From: Micromonospora carbonacea
GTDB lineage: Bacteria > Actinomycetota > Actinomycetes > Mycobacteriales > Micromonosporaceae
DNA length: 64,000 nt
Reading direction: 5' to 3'
Assembly (NCBI RefSeq): GCF_014205165.1
Contig: NZ_JACHMZ010000001.1
Span: forward strand, 3,454,501-3,518,500
The notes under the pieces were generated by a model that saw only the letters and a program-made list of their open reading frames with translations, had not been told where the DNA came from and did not search any database. A program made the translations under genes and the position numbers. Below, piece after piece: positions 38,373-46,791 of this stretch. Each line of letters begins with the position of its first letter. The first letter of the stretch is position 1.

Positions 38373-38735
38373 TCAGGTCGCGATGTCCGGGTACGGCAGG
38401 TCGAAGTGGGCCAGCCGGGCGGCGTACGCCTTCTGGTACTCCAGCGGCTCGGTGTTGTCCCGCTCGAACATGGCGATGAACAGCGTCAGGGTGAGGAACG
38501 GGTGGGCGCCCAGCCGGAACAGCGCGACGTGGTCGTGGGCGATCAGGGCGGCCCGCTCGGCCGGGGTGAACCGCAGCCAGGTGCTGGCCTCGCCGGTGTG
38601 GCAGTTGAGCACGGCGTTGGCCCGCTCGGCCTCCCACCACCGCACCAGGGCCTCCGGGTCGGCCCGGTAGCGCTCCACCAGCTCCGGGTCCCGGTCGACG
38701 GTGTAGAGGAACTTGTCCACCAGGTACCTGCTCAT
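38373..38735 (-). CDS. LigA-type small (alpha) subunit of extradiol dioxygenase
   Basis: 120 residues, all helical. It matches the LigA fold of protocatechuate 4,5-dioxygenase alpha subunits: VDRDPELVERYRADPEALV, LTPAERAALIAHDHVALFRLGAHPFLTLTLF. The small subunit caps the active site of the catalytic LigB partner. The ATG overlaps the ligB-like stop (ATGA). Last gene of the minus-strand catabolic operon. Confidence 0.88.
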   Translation of the reverse strand: MSRYLVDKFLYTVDRDPELVERYRADPEALVRWWEAERANAVLNCHTGEASTWLRFTPAERAALIAHDHVALFRLGAHPFLTLTLFIAMFERDNTEPLEYQKAYAARLAHFDLPYPDIAT

Positions 38736-39595
38736 GCCGGCGCTCCGTTCGGGTACCAGGTGAAGTAGGCCTCCATCGTGTGGAACAGGTCGAGGGTGTC
38801 GACGTGGTCGGCCTTCGCGCCCGCGCCCGCGACGCCCATCATGAGCATGAAGTCCATGAAGCCGTGGGTGGCGTTGCCGGGGGCGTGCAGGCTGTCGAGG
38901 GTCACCTCCGACAGGCAGCCGTCGAGGTCGCCGTTGGCGATCCACTCCACGGCCCGGCGGTCGAACTCGGGGTCGGGGCCGTGCGGGCCGAACTGGCGGG
39001 GCCCGCCGAGCTCCAGCGACAGGTGGCCGGTGCCGATGATCGCCACCCGCAGGTGCGACGGCCACGACTCGACGATCTCGCGGATGGCCTGGCCGAGCTG
39101 GACGAAGCGCTTCGGCTGCGGCAGCGGCGGGGCGAAGATGTTGGTGTAGATCGGCACGATCGGCAGGTCGGCCTCGGGGCGCAGCGTGACGATCGGGCAG
39201 GTGATGCTGTGGTCGATGCGCAGCTCGTTGCTGAACGCCAGGTCGAAGCCGGCGTCCAGGCCGGCGCGCAGGATGTGCCCGGACAGGTCCTCCTGGCCGG
39301 TGAGCAGCATCCGCGGCAGCCCGAACTCGCGTTCCTCGTTGTACCAGTTCGCGTCGTAGAACGGGGCCTTGCCGACGAGGAACTGCGGCATGTTGTCGAG
39401 CCAGAGCTGGTGGAAGTGGTCGGAGCCGACCATCACCAGCACGTCCGGCCTCGCCCTGGTCAGGGTCTCCCGGAAGGCGAGGATCTTGCTGACCCACTCG
39501 TCGGCGAAGGGGGGACGGTCCGCGCCGGTGGCGGTGCTGGCCCGGTAGTAGAACGGGTGGTGGGTGGAGGCGATCACCGCGACGACGGTGGCCAT
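38732..39595 (-). CDS. LigB-type catalytic (beta) subunit of class III extradiol dioxygenase
   Basis: 287 residues. Metal ligands expected for LigB are present: H12 (ASTHHPF), H60 (VGSDHFH) and a C-terminal Glu (HTMEAYF). The catalytic base His appears in IIGTGHLSLELGG. It cleaves a catechol- or gallate-type ring meta to the hydroxyls using Fe(II). The real substrate is unknown. AAGGAG precedes the ATG. It is co-transcribed with the small subunit, a citrate-synthase-fold lyase and a CoA-transferase. Confidence 0.9.
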   Translation of the reverse strand: MATVVAVIASTHHPFYYRASTATGADRPPFADEWVSKILAFRETLTRARPDVLVMVGSDHFHQLWLDNMPQFLVGKAPFYDANWYNEEREFGLPRMLLTGQEDLSGHILRAGLDAGFDLAFSNELRIDHSITCPIVTLRPEADLPIVPIYTNIFAPPLPQPKRFVQLGQAIREIVESWPSHLRVAIIGTGHLSLELGGPRQFGPHGPDPEFDRRAVEWIANGDLDGCLSEVTLDSLHAPGNATHGFMDFMLMMGVAGAGAKADHVDTLDLFHTMEAYFTWYPNGAPA

Positions 39596-39611
39596 GGCGG
39601 CTCCTTGACGG

Positions 39612-40412
39612 TCAGCTCTCGGGTGGTTGGTAGACGGCGTTGCGGTCGACGGCGAGGTAGACGTCCATGCCGATCGGGTCGCGGCGCTCCTCGGCCAGGT
39701 GGCCGAGCAGCCCGGCGGCGCGGGCGAGCAGGGCGAAGCCGCGCAGCAGCTCGACGGGCAGGCCCAGGTCGGCCAGCGCCGCGCCGCACACGCCGGCCCC
39801 GTTGAGCGGCAGGGTGCGCCCCAGCACCTGCGGGTGGACCCGGCCGATGGCCTCGAACAGGCGCAGGTGCGGCCCGCGCAGGCCCTCCTCCTCGGCGATG
39901 CGGATCAGCACCGGCGTGCGCGGGTCCCGCTCCTTGTGCACCGGGTGGCCCAGCCCGGGGACGAGGCGCCTGTCGGCGCGGGCGCGGCGCACCGCGTCGA
40001 GGGCGATGGCGTCCCAGTCGCCGGGCCCGGCGGCGGTCGCCGCGGCGTCGTCGGCGGCGGAGAGGGTGTCGGCGAGGAAACGCCCGCAGTCCTCGGTGAC
40101 GCCGAGGAAGCGGGAGCCGCCGCCGAGCAGGCCGGCGGCGAGCGCGCCCTGGAGGGACTCCGGCGCGCTGAGGTACGTCAGCCGGGCGGCGATCGCGGTC
40201 GGGGTGAAGCCGTGGTCGGCGAGCGCCACCAGCACGGCCTCGAACACGCGCACCTCGCCCGGGGTGGGACGGCGGCCGGCGACCAGCCAGTAGGCCAGCT
40301 CGCCGAACCCGACCGAGCCCATCAGGTCGGCGGCGAGGTCGTGGCCGAGCAGCCGGATCGTGGTCGGGTCGGAGGTGCCGAGGGAGGTGGGGAAGCTCAG
40401 CTGGTCAGCCAT
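39612..40412 (-). CDS. Citrate-synthase-fold protein, citryl-CoA-lyase type
   Basis: 266 residues, shorter than citrate synthase (about 370-430). It keeps GLGHPVHKERDPRTPVL and GGGSRFLGVTEDCGRF. At the usual catalytic Asp segment (N-x-D) it reads LPLNGAGVCGAALADLG, so the Asp is Ala. Family members with this form are annotated as citryl-CoA lyases rather than synthases. Next to a family III CoA-transferase it could cleave a citryl- or citramalyl-CoA-like intermediate. Its ATG overlaps the CoA-transferase end by 16 bases, so I use 40412 and ignore the longer frame upstream. Confidence 0.85.
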   Translation of the reverse strand: MADQLSFPTSLGTSDPTTIRLLGHDLAADLMGSVGFGELAYWLVAGRRPTPGEVRVFEAVLVALADHGFTPTAIAARLTYLSAPESLQGALAAGLLGGGSRFLGVTEDCGRFLADTLSAADDAAATAAGPGDWDAIALDAVRRARADRRLVPGLGHPVHKERDPRTPVLIRIAEEEGLRGPHLRLFEAIGRVHPQVLGRTLPLNGAGVCGAALADLGLPVELLRGFALLARAAGLLGHLAEERRDPIGMDVYLAVDRNAVYQPPES

Positions 40413-41533
40413 GCGCGGATCTCCTCGCCGTGCTCGTCGAGACCCGGCGGCGGCAGCTCGTACCGGGCCGGGGTGTCGGAGAAGGTGATCGGGTTGCGGA
40501 CGCCGGGCACGTCGCCGACGGTGACCACGGGGTCGAGGCCGAGCTCCTCGGCCAGGGCGACCCCGCCGTCGATGGTGTTGATGGGGGCGCAGGGCACCCC
40601 GGCGGCGAGCAGGTCGCGGAACCACTCGTCCTTGGTGCGCCGGGCCAGCCGCTCGACGAGGATCGGGCGCAGGGCCTCGCGGTGGGCGGTGCGGTCCTGG
40701 TTGCGGCCGAAGCGGGGGTCGTCGGGCAGGTCGGGCAGGTCGAGCACCTGGCACAGCTTGCGGAACTGCCCGTCGTTGCCGGCGATGACGATGAGCTCGC
40801 CGTCGGCGGTGGGCAGCGGCTCGTAGGGGAACAGGCTCGGGTGGGCGTTGCCCATCCGGAACGGCACGGTGCCGCCCGCGACGTACCCGCTGCTGTGGTT
40901 GACCAGGCCGGACAGGGCCGAGGAGAGCAGGTTGACCTCGACGTGCTGGCCGGTGCCGGTGCGGGCGCGGTGGTGCAGGGCGGCGAGGATGCCGATGCTG
41001 GCGTGCAGGCCGGCCATCACGTCGAACACGGAGATCCCGGCCCGGTAGGGCGGGCCGTCGGGATCACCGGTGAGGCTCATCAGGCCGGAGATCGCCTGGA
41101 CCATCAGGTCGTAGCCGGGGTAGTTCGCGCCCGCGCCGGTGCCGAAGCCGCTGATGGAGGCGTAGACGACGCGGGAGTTGCCGGCGGCGACGGTGTCGTA
41201 GTCCAGGGCGAAGCGGGTCAGGCCGCCGGGCCGGAAGTTCTCGATCATGACGTCGGCGCGGGCGGCGAGCCGCCGGGCGACGTCGAGGTCGGCGGGGTCC
41301 TTCAGGTCCAGGGCGATCGAGCGCTTGTTGCGGTTGATGCCGAGGTAGTAGGTGGAGACCTCGTCGCGCACCGGCGGCATCCAGGTGCGGGTGTCGTCGC
41401 CGGCCGGGCCCTCCACCTTGATCACCTGCGCGCCGAGGTCGGCCAGCAGCATCGTCGCGTAGGGCCCGGCGAGGATGCGCGAGAAGTCCGCGACGAGGAG
41501 CCCGTCCAGTGGCCCCGAGCGTTGCTCCCCCAT
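40397..41533 (-). CDS. Family III CoA-transferase (CaiB/BaiF type)
   Basis: 378 residues. Family features: DFSRILAGPYATMLLADLGAQVIKVE at the N-terminus, NRNKRSIALDLKDP, and the catalytic Asp in PGYDLMVQAISGLMSLTG. It moves CoA between carboxylic acids. First gene of the minus-strand operon CoA-transferase / lyase / LigB / LigA, preceded by GAGGGG and by one of two matching inverted repeats. The likely role is to activate a ring-cleavage product for the downstream lyase; this is inference. Confidence 0.93.
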   Translation of the reverse strand: MGEQRSGPLDGLLVADFSRILAGPYATMLLADLGAQVIKVEGPAGDDTRTWMPPVRDEVSTYYLGINRNKRSIALDLKDPADLDVARRLAARADVMIENFRPGGLTRFALDYDTVAAGNSRVVYASISGFGTGAGANYPGYDLMVQAISGLMSLTGDPDGPPYRAGISVFDVMAGLHASIGILAALHHRARTGTGQHVEVNLLSSALSGLVNHSSGYVAGGTVPFRMGNAHPSLFPYEPLPTADGELIVIAGNDGQFRKLCQVLDLPDLPDDPRFGRNQDRTAHREALRPILVERLARRTKDEWFRDLLAAGVPCAPINTIDGGVALAEELGLDPVVTVGDVPGVRNPITFSDTPARYELPPPGLDEHGEEIRAWLTS

Positions 41534-41560
41534 GACCCGATCACCCCTCCTCGACCGCTA

Positions 41561-41578
41561 GGCGGACAAGCGTCCGCC
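41561..41578. promoter_or_regulatory. Inverted repeat 1, probable IclR operator
   Basis: GGCGGAC-AAGC-GTCCGCC has perfect 7-bp arms, 28 bp upstream of the CoA-transferase start. It shares GCGGAC-A-n3-GTCCGC with the second repeat near the amidohydrolase. Confidence 0.65.
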
Positions 41579-41757
41579 GCTTCGCCAGTCTTGCCGCCCG
41601 CCGTGCCGCTGTCAACGGCCGCACGCTGGCAATACGCTGGACACCTCGCCTGACCGAAATGCCCGGCAAGGGGCTAGTATGGCCGGTACCGAAACACGTT
41701 CTTGACATGCCTCGTGGCCCGGAACACACTTGCGCCAATCGGCTCGCCGACCGCTGA

Positions 41758-41773
41758 GCGGACATCCGTCCGC
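41758..41773. promoter_or_regulatory. Inverted repeat 2, probable IclR operator
   Basis: GCGGAC-ATCC-GTCCGC has perfect 6-bp arms with the same 4-bp spacer as repeat 1. A TTGACA at 41702-41707 upstream could be the -35 of the amidohydrolase promoter, which would place the repeat downstream of the transcription start. Confidence 0.65.
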
Positions 41774-41814
41774 AGGATGGGCGGGCCCCGACCCGGGAAG
41801 GGGTGGTGGCCGCG

Positions 41815-43263
41815 ATGAGCGCAGGCGACCCGATGGCGCACGGCCGGCCGGTGGTGTTCCGCAACGGGCTGGTGCTGACCATGGACGACCGGCACACGGT
41901 GCTGCCGGACGCCGACGTCCTCGTCGTCGGCAGCCGCATCGCGGCCGTGGGCGTCGGCCTCGAAGCACCCGCCGACGCGGTAGAGATCGACGCCACCGGC
42001 GGGATCCTCATGCCCGGGATGATCGACACGCACCGGCACATGTGGCAGACGGCCATGCGCGGCTACGGCGCCGACTGGACCCTCACCCAGTACTTCGTCT
42101 GGTACTACCTGGACCACGGCCGGCTGTTCCGCCCCGAGGACGTGCACGCCGGCAACGTGCTCGCCGCCCTGGAGGCGATCGACGCCGGGGTCACCACCAC
42201 CGTCGACTGGTCGCACGGCCTGCGCACCGTCGAGCACGCCGACGCGGCGGCCGACGCCCTCGAATCCGTGCCCGGCCGGTTCGTCCTCGCCTACGGCAAC
42301 ATCCAGCAGGGCCCCTGGGAGTGGGCCACCAGCACCGAGTTCCGCGACTTCCACCGCCGCCGCATCGACGGGGGCCGCCTCGGCTTCCAGCTCGCCTTCG
42401 ACGTCACCGGCGACCCGTCGTTCCCCGAGAAGGCCGCCTTCGAGGTCGCCCGGGAGCTGGACGTGCCGGTGACCACCCACGCCGGGGTGTGGGGCGCCAC
42501 CAACGACGACGGCATCCGGCTCATGCACGAGCACGGCTTCATGACGCCGTCCACGGTCTACGTGCACGCGGCGACGCTGAACCCCGACTCGTACCACCGC
42601 ATCGCCGCCACCGGCGGCTCCGTGTCGGTCTCCACCGAGAGCGAGCAGAGCGCCGGCCAGGGCTACCCGCCCACCTGGGCGCTGCGCCGGCACGGCATCG
42701 GCGTGTCGCTGTCGATGGACACCAGCGTCTGGTGGAGCGGGGACCTCTTCTCGGCCATGCGCGCCACCCTCGGCGCGGACCGCGCCCGGGAGCACCTCGA
42801 CGCGCACGCCCGCCAGGAGACCGTCACCCACGCCCACCTGCGCGCCGAGCACGTCGTCGACTGGGCCACCCGGGGCGGCAGCCGCGCGCTCGGCATGGAC
42901 TCGCAGGTGGGCAGCCTCCAGGTTGGCCGCAGGGCCGACGTGGTGCTGCTCAAGAACGACGCCTCGCCGGTGATGTTCCCGCTGCTCAACCCGTACGGGC
43001 ACGTGGCCTTCCAGGCGCAGCGCGGCGACGTGCACACCGTGCTGGTCGACGGCCGGGTGGTCAAGCACGAGCACCGGCTGGTCGGGGTGGACCTGGCCGC
43101 CGCGCGGCGCGGGGTCGAGGCGACGGTGTCGTACCTGATGGACGCCATGGGCGAGGAGGCGTGGCGCACGGGCATGAACCCCGACATCCCGGCCACCGCG
43201 GTGCTCGACAACCCGTACACGTACACCGAGTGGGACGCCGGCTCGGCCCAGTGGAAGCATTAG
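41815..43263 (+). CDS. TrzA/AtzB-type amidohydrolase (aminohydrolase superfamily)
   Basis: 482 residues. Metal ligands fit subtype III amidohydrolases: H73 and H75 (DTHRH), His in VTTHAGVWG, His in VYVHAATL and Asp in LSMDTSVWW. This group deaminates or dechlorinates N-heterocycles and purines (8-oxoguanine, hydroxyatrazine, S-adenosylhomocysteine-like). GTG codons at 41803 and 41806 are alternative starts close to GGGAAGGGG; I prefer the ATG because homology begins soon after. It is divergent from the ring-cleavage operon and followed by its likely regulator. Confidence 0.88.
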   Translation: MSAGDPMAHGRPVVFRNGLVLTMDDRHTVLPDADVLVVGSRIAAVGVGLEAPADAVEIDATGGILMPGMIDTHRHMWQTAMRGYGADWTLTQYFVWYYLDHGRLFRPEDVHAGNVLAALEAIDAGVTTTVDWSHGLRTVEHADAAADALESVPGRFVLAYGNIQQGPWEWATSTEFRDFHRRRIDGGRLGFQLAFDVTGDPSFPEKAAFEVARELDVPVTTHAGVWGATNDDGIRLMHEHGFMTPSTVYVHAATLNPDSYHRIAATGGSVSVSTESEQSAGQGYPPTWALRRHGIGVSLSMDTSVWWSGDLFSAMRATLGADRAREHLDAHARQETVTHAHLRAEHVVDWATRGGSRALGMDSQVGSLQVGRRADVVLLKNDASPVMFPLLNPYGHVAFQAQRGDVHTVLVDGRVVKHEHRLVGVDLAAARRGVEATVSYLMDAMGEEAWRTGMNPDIPATAVLDNPYTYTEWDAGSAQWKH

Positions 43264-43319
43264 CCTGCCGCCCGGGTGACCGCCCGGGCGGCCGGTCGAG
43301 CACGGACGGAGGGAGCCCG

Positions 43320-44123
43320 ATGGCACGCGAGGCGGGACCGGACTTCATCGAGGCCCTGGCCCGCGGGCTCGACGTGCTGCGCTGCTTCCGGCCGGGCCAG
43401 GCGGTGATGACGCTCAGCGAGGTCGCGGGCGTCACCGGCCTGGCCCGGCCCACCGTCCGCCGCATCCTGCTCACCCTGGAGGAGCTCGGCTACGTCCGGG
43501 TCGCCGACCGGGGCTATGCGCTCACCCCCCGGGTGTTGGAGCTCGGCATGTCCTACATCAACTCGCTGACCATGTGGGACGTCGCCCGGCCGCACATGCA
43601 GCGGCTCGTCGGGCAGACCGGCGAGTCCACCTCGATGGCCCAGCTCGACGGGGGCGACATCGTCTACGTCGCGCGGGTCGCCGTACCGAAGATCGTCACC
43701 CTGGCGGTGACCATCGGCACCCGCTTCCCCGCCCCCGCCACGTCGATGGGCAAGGTCCTGCTCGCCGCGCTCGACCCCGCCGACCTGGACCGGGCCCTGG
43801 CGGAGCCGGGCCGCTCCGGGGTCGTCTCGCGGTGGCAGCCGGACCGGGCCGAGCTGGACCGGGCGCTGCGCGACGTGCGGGCCAAGGGCTGGGCGCTCGC
43901 CGACCAGGACCTCGCCCCCGGCATCCGCTCGGTGGCCACCGGCGTCCGCAACGGCGACGGCCGCATCGTCGCCGCGCTGAACGTGACCGTGCACGCGGCG
44001 GACACCAGCGTGGAGACCCTGGTCGACGAGCACCTGCCGCGCCTGCTGCGCACCGCCGCCGACATCAGCCGCGACTGGGCGCTGCGCGACAGCGTCCCGC
44101 TCGCCGCTCCCGCCGCCGGCTGA
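43320..44123 (+). CDS. IclR-family transcriptional regulator (PcaR/PcaU-like)
   Basis: 267 residues. The winged-helix domain (about 10-75) has MTLSEVAGVTGLARPTVRRILLTLEELGYV. The IclR effector domain (about 85-255) has MGKVLLAALDPADLD, GWALADQDLAPGIRSVATGVRNGDGRIVAALNV. PcaR/PcaU/PobR-type members control aromatic catabolism, matching the adjacent dioxygenase locus. GGAGGGAG precedes the ATG. Its probable targets are the two inverted repeats between the divergent operons. Confidence 0.94.
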   Translation: MAREAGPDFIEALARGLDVLRCFRPGQAVMTLSEVAGVTGLARPTVRRILLTLEELGYVRVADRGYALTPRVLELGMSYINSLTMWDVARPHMQRLVGQTGESTSMAQLDGGDIVYVARVAVPKIVTLAVTIGTRFPAPATSMGKVLLAALDPADLDRALAEPGRSGVVSRWQPDRAELDRALRDVRAKGWALADQDLAPGIRSVATGVRNGDGRIVAALNVTVHAADTSVETLVDEHLPRLLRTAADISRDWALRDSVPLAAPAAG

Positions 44124-44130
44124 CCGGCGG

Positions 44131-46791
44131 TCAGCCGGCGGCGAGCGCCCGGTGCAGGCGGCGCGCCTCGGTCACCACCCGGCTCGTCCCGCCGCGCCCG
44201 GCAACCTCGGCCAGCCCCGGCACCTCGATGCGCACCCCGGTGGCCGTGGCCGTCTCGGCGGCCAGGGTCAGCAGGTCGGGCAGGCCCCGGGGCGGGGTCG
44301 CCGCGGCGAGCAGCGGCGGCAGCGCCGCGGCGAGCAGTCGCCACACGCTCAGCGGCGCGCCTGCGCCGGCCGCGTCGCGCAGCGGCTCGACGGCCCGGGT
44401 CAGCTTCACCAGCTGGCCCGCGCCCAGGTCACCCAGCCGCGCGCCCACCCCGGCGGCGTCCAGCCGGCCCGTCGCGGCCAGGCCGAGCAGGGCGTCCAGC
44501 GTGGCGACCCGGTCGACGCCGTGGCGCGCGGCGAGCCCGTAGGCCAGCGCCACGTCGACGGCGGGCCCGCCGGGGCCGCCGCACTCGGCGAGCAGGGGCA
44601 GCGCCAGCGCGCCGTCGCGCCGGTCCAGGTCGGCGGCGGCGGTCACCTGCGGCAGCACGTACGCGGCGACGACGCCGAGGTGGTGCGGCAGCACCGACGG
44701 CCACATCCGTGCCCAGGTGGCGTGGTCCGTCTCCATCGGCGGCGGGTCGACGGTCAGCAGCCCGTACGGGTCGGGGTAGCCGGCCGGGGGACGCAGCTCG
44801 ACCGCGATCCGCCGGGGCGGGAGCTGGTCGTGCTGCCAGTCGTAGCCGACCTTGCGGGGGCGGCGGGCGAGCGGGACGAGCCGGGCGACCGGGTCGGGCA
44901 GCCCGCCGGCGCGCAGCCAGGCGGCCACCCGGTCGCCGGCCGGGGTGCGCAGCGCCTCCGCCTTGCCGGCGAGGGTGTCGTCGACGCCGGTGGGCAGCCG
45001 CAGCAGCGCCTGGGTGAGGTCCCACCGCCAGGGCTGGCGCTCGCCGAGCGCCGTGAGCCGTTCCAGCAGGGCCAGCGGGTCGAGCGCGCCGTTGGCCGAG
45101 GTGGGGGCGGCGAGCAGGCCGGGGTGGCCGGGCTCGCCGAGGTGGTGGCCGACCTCGGCGAGGCGGGCGCGCAGCAGGGCGTGCGGCGCCGGCACCCGGG
45201 GGTCGGTGACGGTCAGCTCGCGCGGCGGCCCCTGCGGGTCGGTGCGTCGCACGGCGGCGAGCAGCGCGGCCCACCGGCCGCGCTGCGGGGCGGCCGGGCG
45301 GGGCTCCCCGGCGGTCTCCAGCAGGTCGCTGACGAGGCCGCACAGGCAGCACGGGTCCCAGCTGTGCTCGGCGGCCCAGGCCCAGTGCCTGCGGGCGAGG
45401 ACGGGGTCGAGCGCGGCGCGCAGCCGCGGGCCGTCGGTGGGGGCGAGCCGGACCAGCCCGTCGAGGATCCGGTCGAGGGGCTCGCCGCGGTGTTCGGTGC
45501 CGACGAGCGCGGCGACCTCCTCGGTGAGCTCGTCGAGGTCGGTGATCGGGGCCGGCGCGGGCGCGGGCGGCCCGGGGTGGGGCAGGTCGTCGCCGCGCGC
45601 GCCGGCGACCGCCGGACCGCCGGCCGACGCCGGTTCGGCGGCCGGGGCGGGACCGCCGGCGGCCGGGGTGGGACCGTGCCGGGCGGTCAGGGCCGCCGCC
45701 CGGTCGCGCACGTCGACGGCGGGGTGCCCCGCCGCGACGGCGATCACCTCGGCGATCTGGGCCGCGCGGTCCGGGTGCCGGCGGGCGAGCCGGTCGAGCC
45801 AGGTGAGCTGGCCGCGCACCAGCGCCTTGTCGGGGCGCAGCAGCACCTCGCGGGAGGCCGCGAGCACCGCCTCCGGCTCGGGGTCGGGCAGGGCGCGCAG
45901 GGCCTTCTGCGCCATGACGGCGACGGGCGCCGGGGCGTCGGCGAGCAGCCGCAGGTAGTCGGTGGCGCGGGCGGCGACCTCCTGCGTGCCGGGCTGGAGC
46001 TCGTCGAGCAGGACGGTGAACGCGCGCAGCGCGGCCGGGCGGTCGCCACGCAGGAGCCGGCCGAGCGCGCCGTCGAGCAGGGCGGCCCGGTCGACGACGC
46101 CCTCGGCGGCGAGCTGCGCGAGCGCGGTCGGCAGGACGTGACGCCGCCGGTTCTCCCAGTCGGTGTGGACCTCGTCGAACATCATCGGCCCGCCGAGCCC
46201 GTCGATCTCGAACAGCCGGGGCAGCAGCGCGGGCAGCAGCGGGTCGGCGCGCAGCCGGTCGACCAGCGGCACGGGCGCGCCGCGGCGGCGGTCGGGAGTG
46301 CCCAGCGATTGCACCCACAGCTCGACGAAGCGCTCCCCGGTCGGCGGCGCGGCGTCGGCGGGCAGCAACCCGGCGACGAACCGCCAGTGCCCGAGCCAGA
46401 CGTCGCGGGTCAGCTTGTCGGCCATCCGGCGGGCCAGCTCGGGCAGCCAGTCGATGCCCCGCTCGACGGCGACGACGCGGACGAGCCGGGCCGCCCGGTC
46501 GCCGTCGATGGCGACGGACCGGCGGCTCAGCAGCGCGGCGGCCTGGGCGGCCGTGGGCAGGCAGCCGACCACGGCGACGGCCAGGGCGGTGCCCTTGGCG
46601 CTGCCCCAGAAGGTGGACCGGTGCGTCTTGAACCACTCGGTCAGCTCGACGCCGACGGCCCGGCGGCGCTGCTCGGGCAGCCCGGTCAGGGCCACGGCGA
46701 CGAGGTCGGCCGACCCGGCGTCGACGAGGTCGAACAGGTCGCTGCTGCCGCCGGCCGCCAGCTCCCGCCGACGCCGGACCGTGGACTTCAC
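44131..46791 (-). CDS. DUF6493-like large protein partnered with a SWIM protein
   Basis: 886 residues, mostly alpha-helical HEAT-like repeats (ADYLRLLADAPAPVAVMAQKALRALPDPEPEAVLAASREVLL). An Ala/Pro-rich low-complexity linker lies near residue 370. The second half has a Cys pair in WDPCCLCGL and Trp-rich motifs (VGYDWQHDQLPPRRIAVELRPP). It matches the DUF6493 group that accompanies SWIM zinc-finger genes; a distant functional analogue may be E. coli YehI. GTG start overlapping the SWIM stop. Function unknown. Confidence 0.75.
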   Translation of the reverse strand: MKSTVRRRRELAAGGSSDLFDLVDAGSADLVAVALTGLPEQRRRAVGVELTEWFKTHRSTFWGSAKGTALAVAVVGCLPTAAQAAALLSRRSVAIDGDRAARLVRVVAVERGIDWLPELARRMADKLTRDVWLGHWRFVAGLLPADAAPPTGERFVELWVQSLGTPDRRRGAPVPLVDRLRADPLLPALLPRLFEIDGLGGPMMFDEVHTDWENRRRHVLPTALAQLAAEGVVDRAALLDGALGRLLRGDRPAALRAFTVLLDELQPGTQEVAARATDYLRLLADAPAPVAVMAQKALRALPDPEPEAVLAASREVLLRPDKALVRGQLTWLDRLARRHPDRAAQIAEVIAVAAGHPAVDVRDRAAALTARHGPTPAAGGPAPAAEPASAGGPAVAGARGDDLPHPGPPAPAPAPITDLDELTEEVAALVGTEHRGEPLDRILDGLVRLAPTDGPRLRAALDPVLARRHWAWAAEHSWDPCCLCGLVSDLLETAGEPRPAAPQRGRWAALLAAVRRTDPQGPPRELTVTDPRVPAPHALLRARLAEVGHHLGEPGHPGLLAAPTSANGALDPLALLERLTALGERQPWRWDLTQALLRLPTGVDDTLAGKAEALRTPAGDRVAAWLRAGGLPDPVARLVPLARRPRKVGYDWQHDQLPPRRIAVELRPPAGYPDPYGLLTVDPPPMETDHATWARMWPSVLPHHLGVVAAYVLPQVTAAADLDRRDGALALPLLAECGGPGGPAVDVALAYGLAARHGVDRVATLDALLGLAATGRLDAAGVGARLGDLGAGQLVKLTRAVEPLRDAAGAGAPLSVWRLLAAALPPLLAAATPPRGLPDLLTLAAETATATGVRIEVPGLAEVAGRGGTSRVVTEARRLHRALAAG

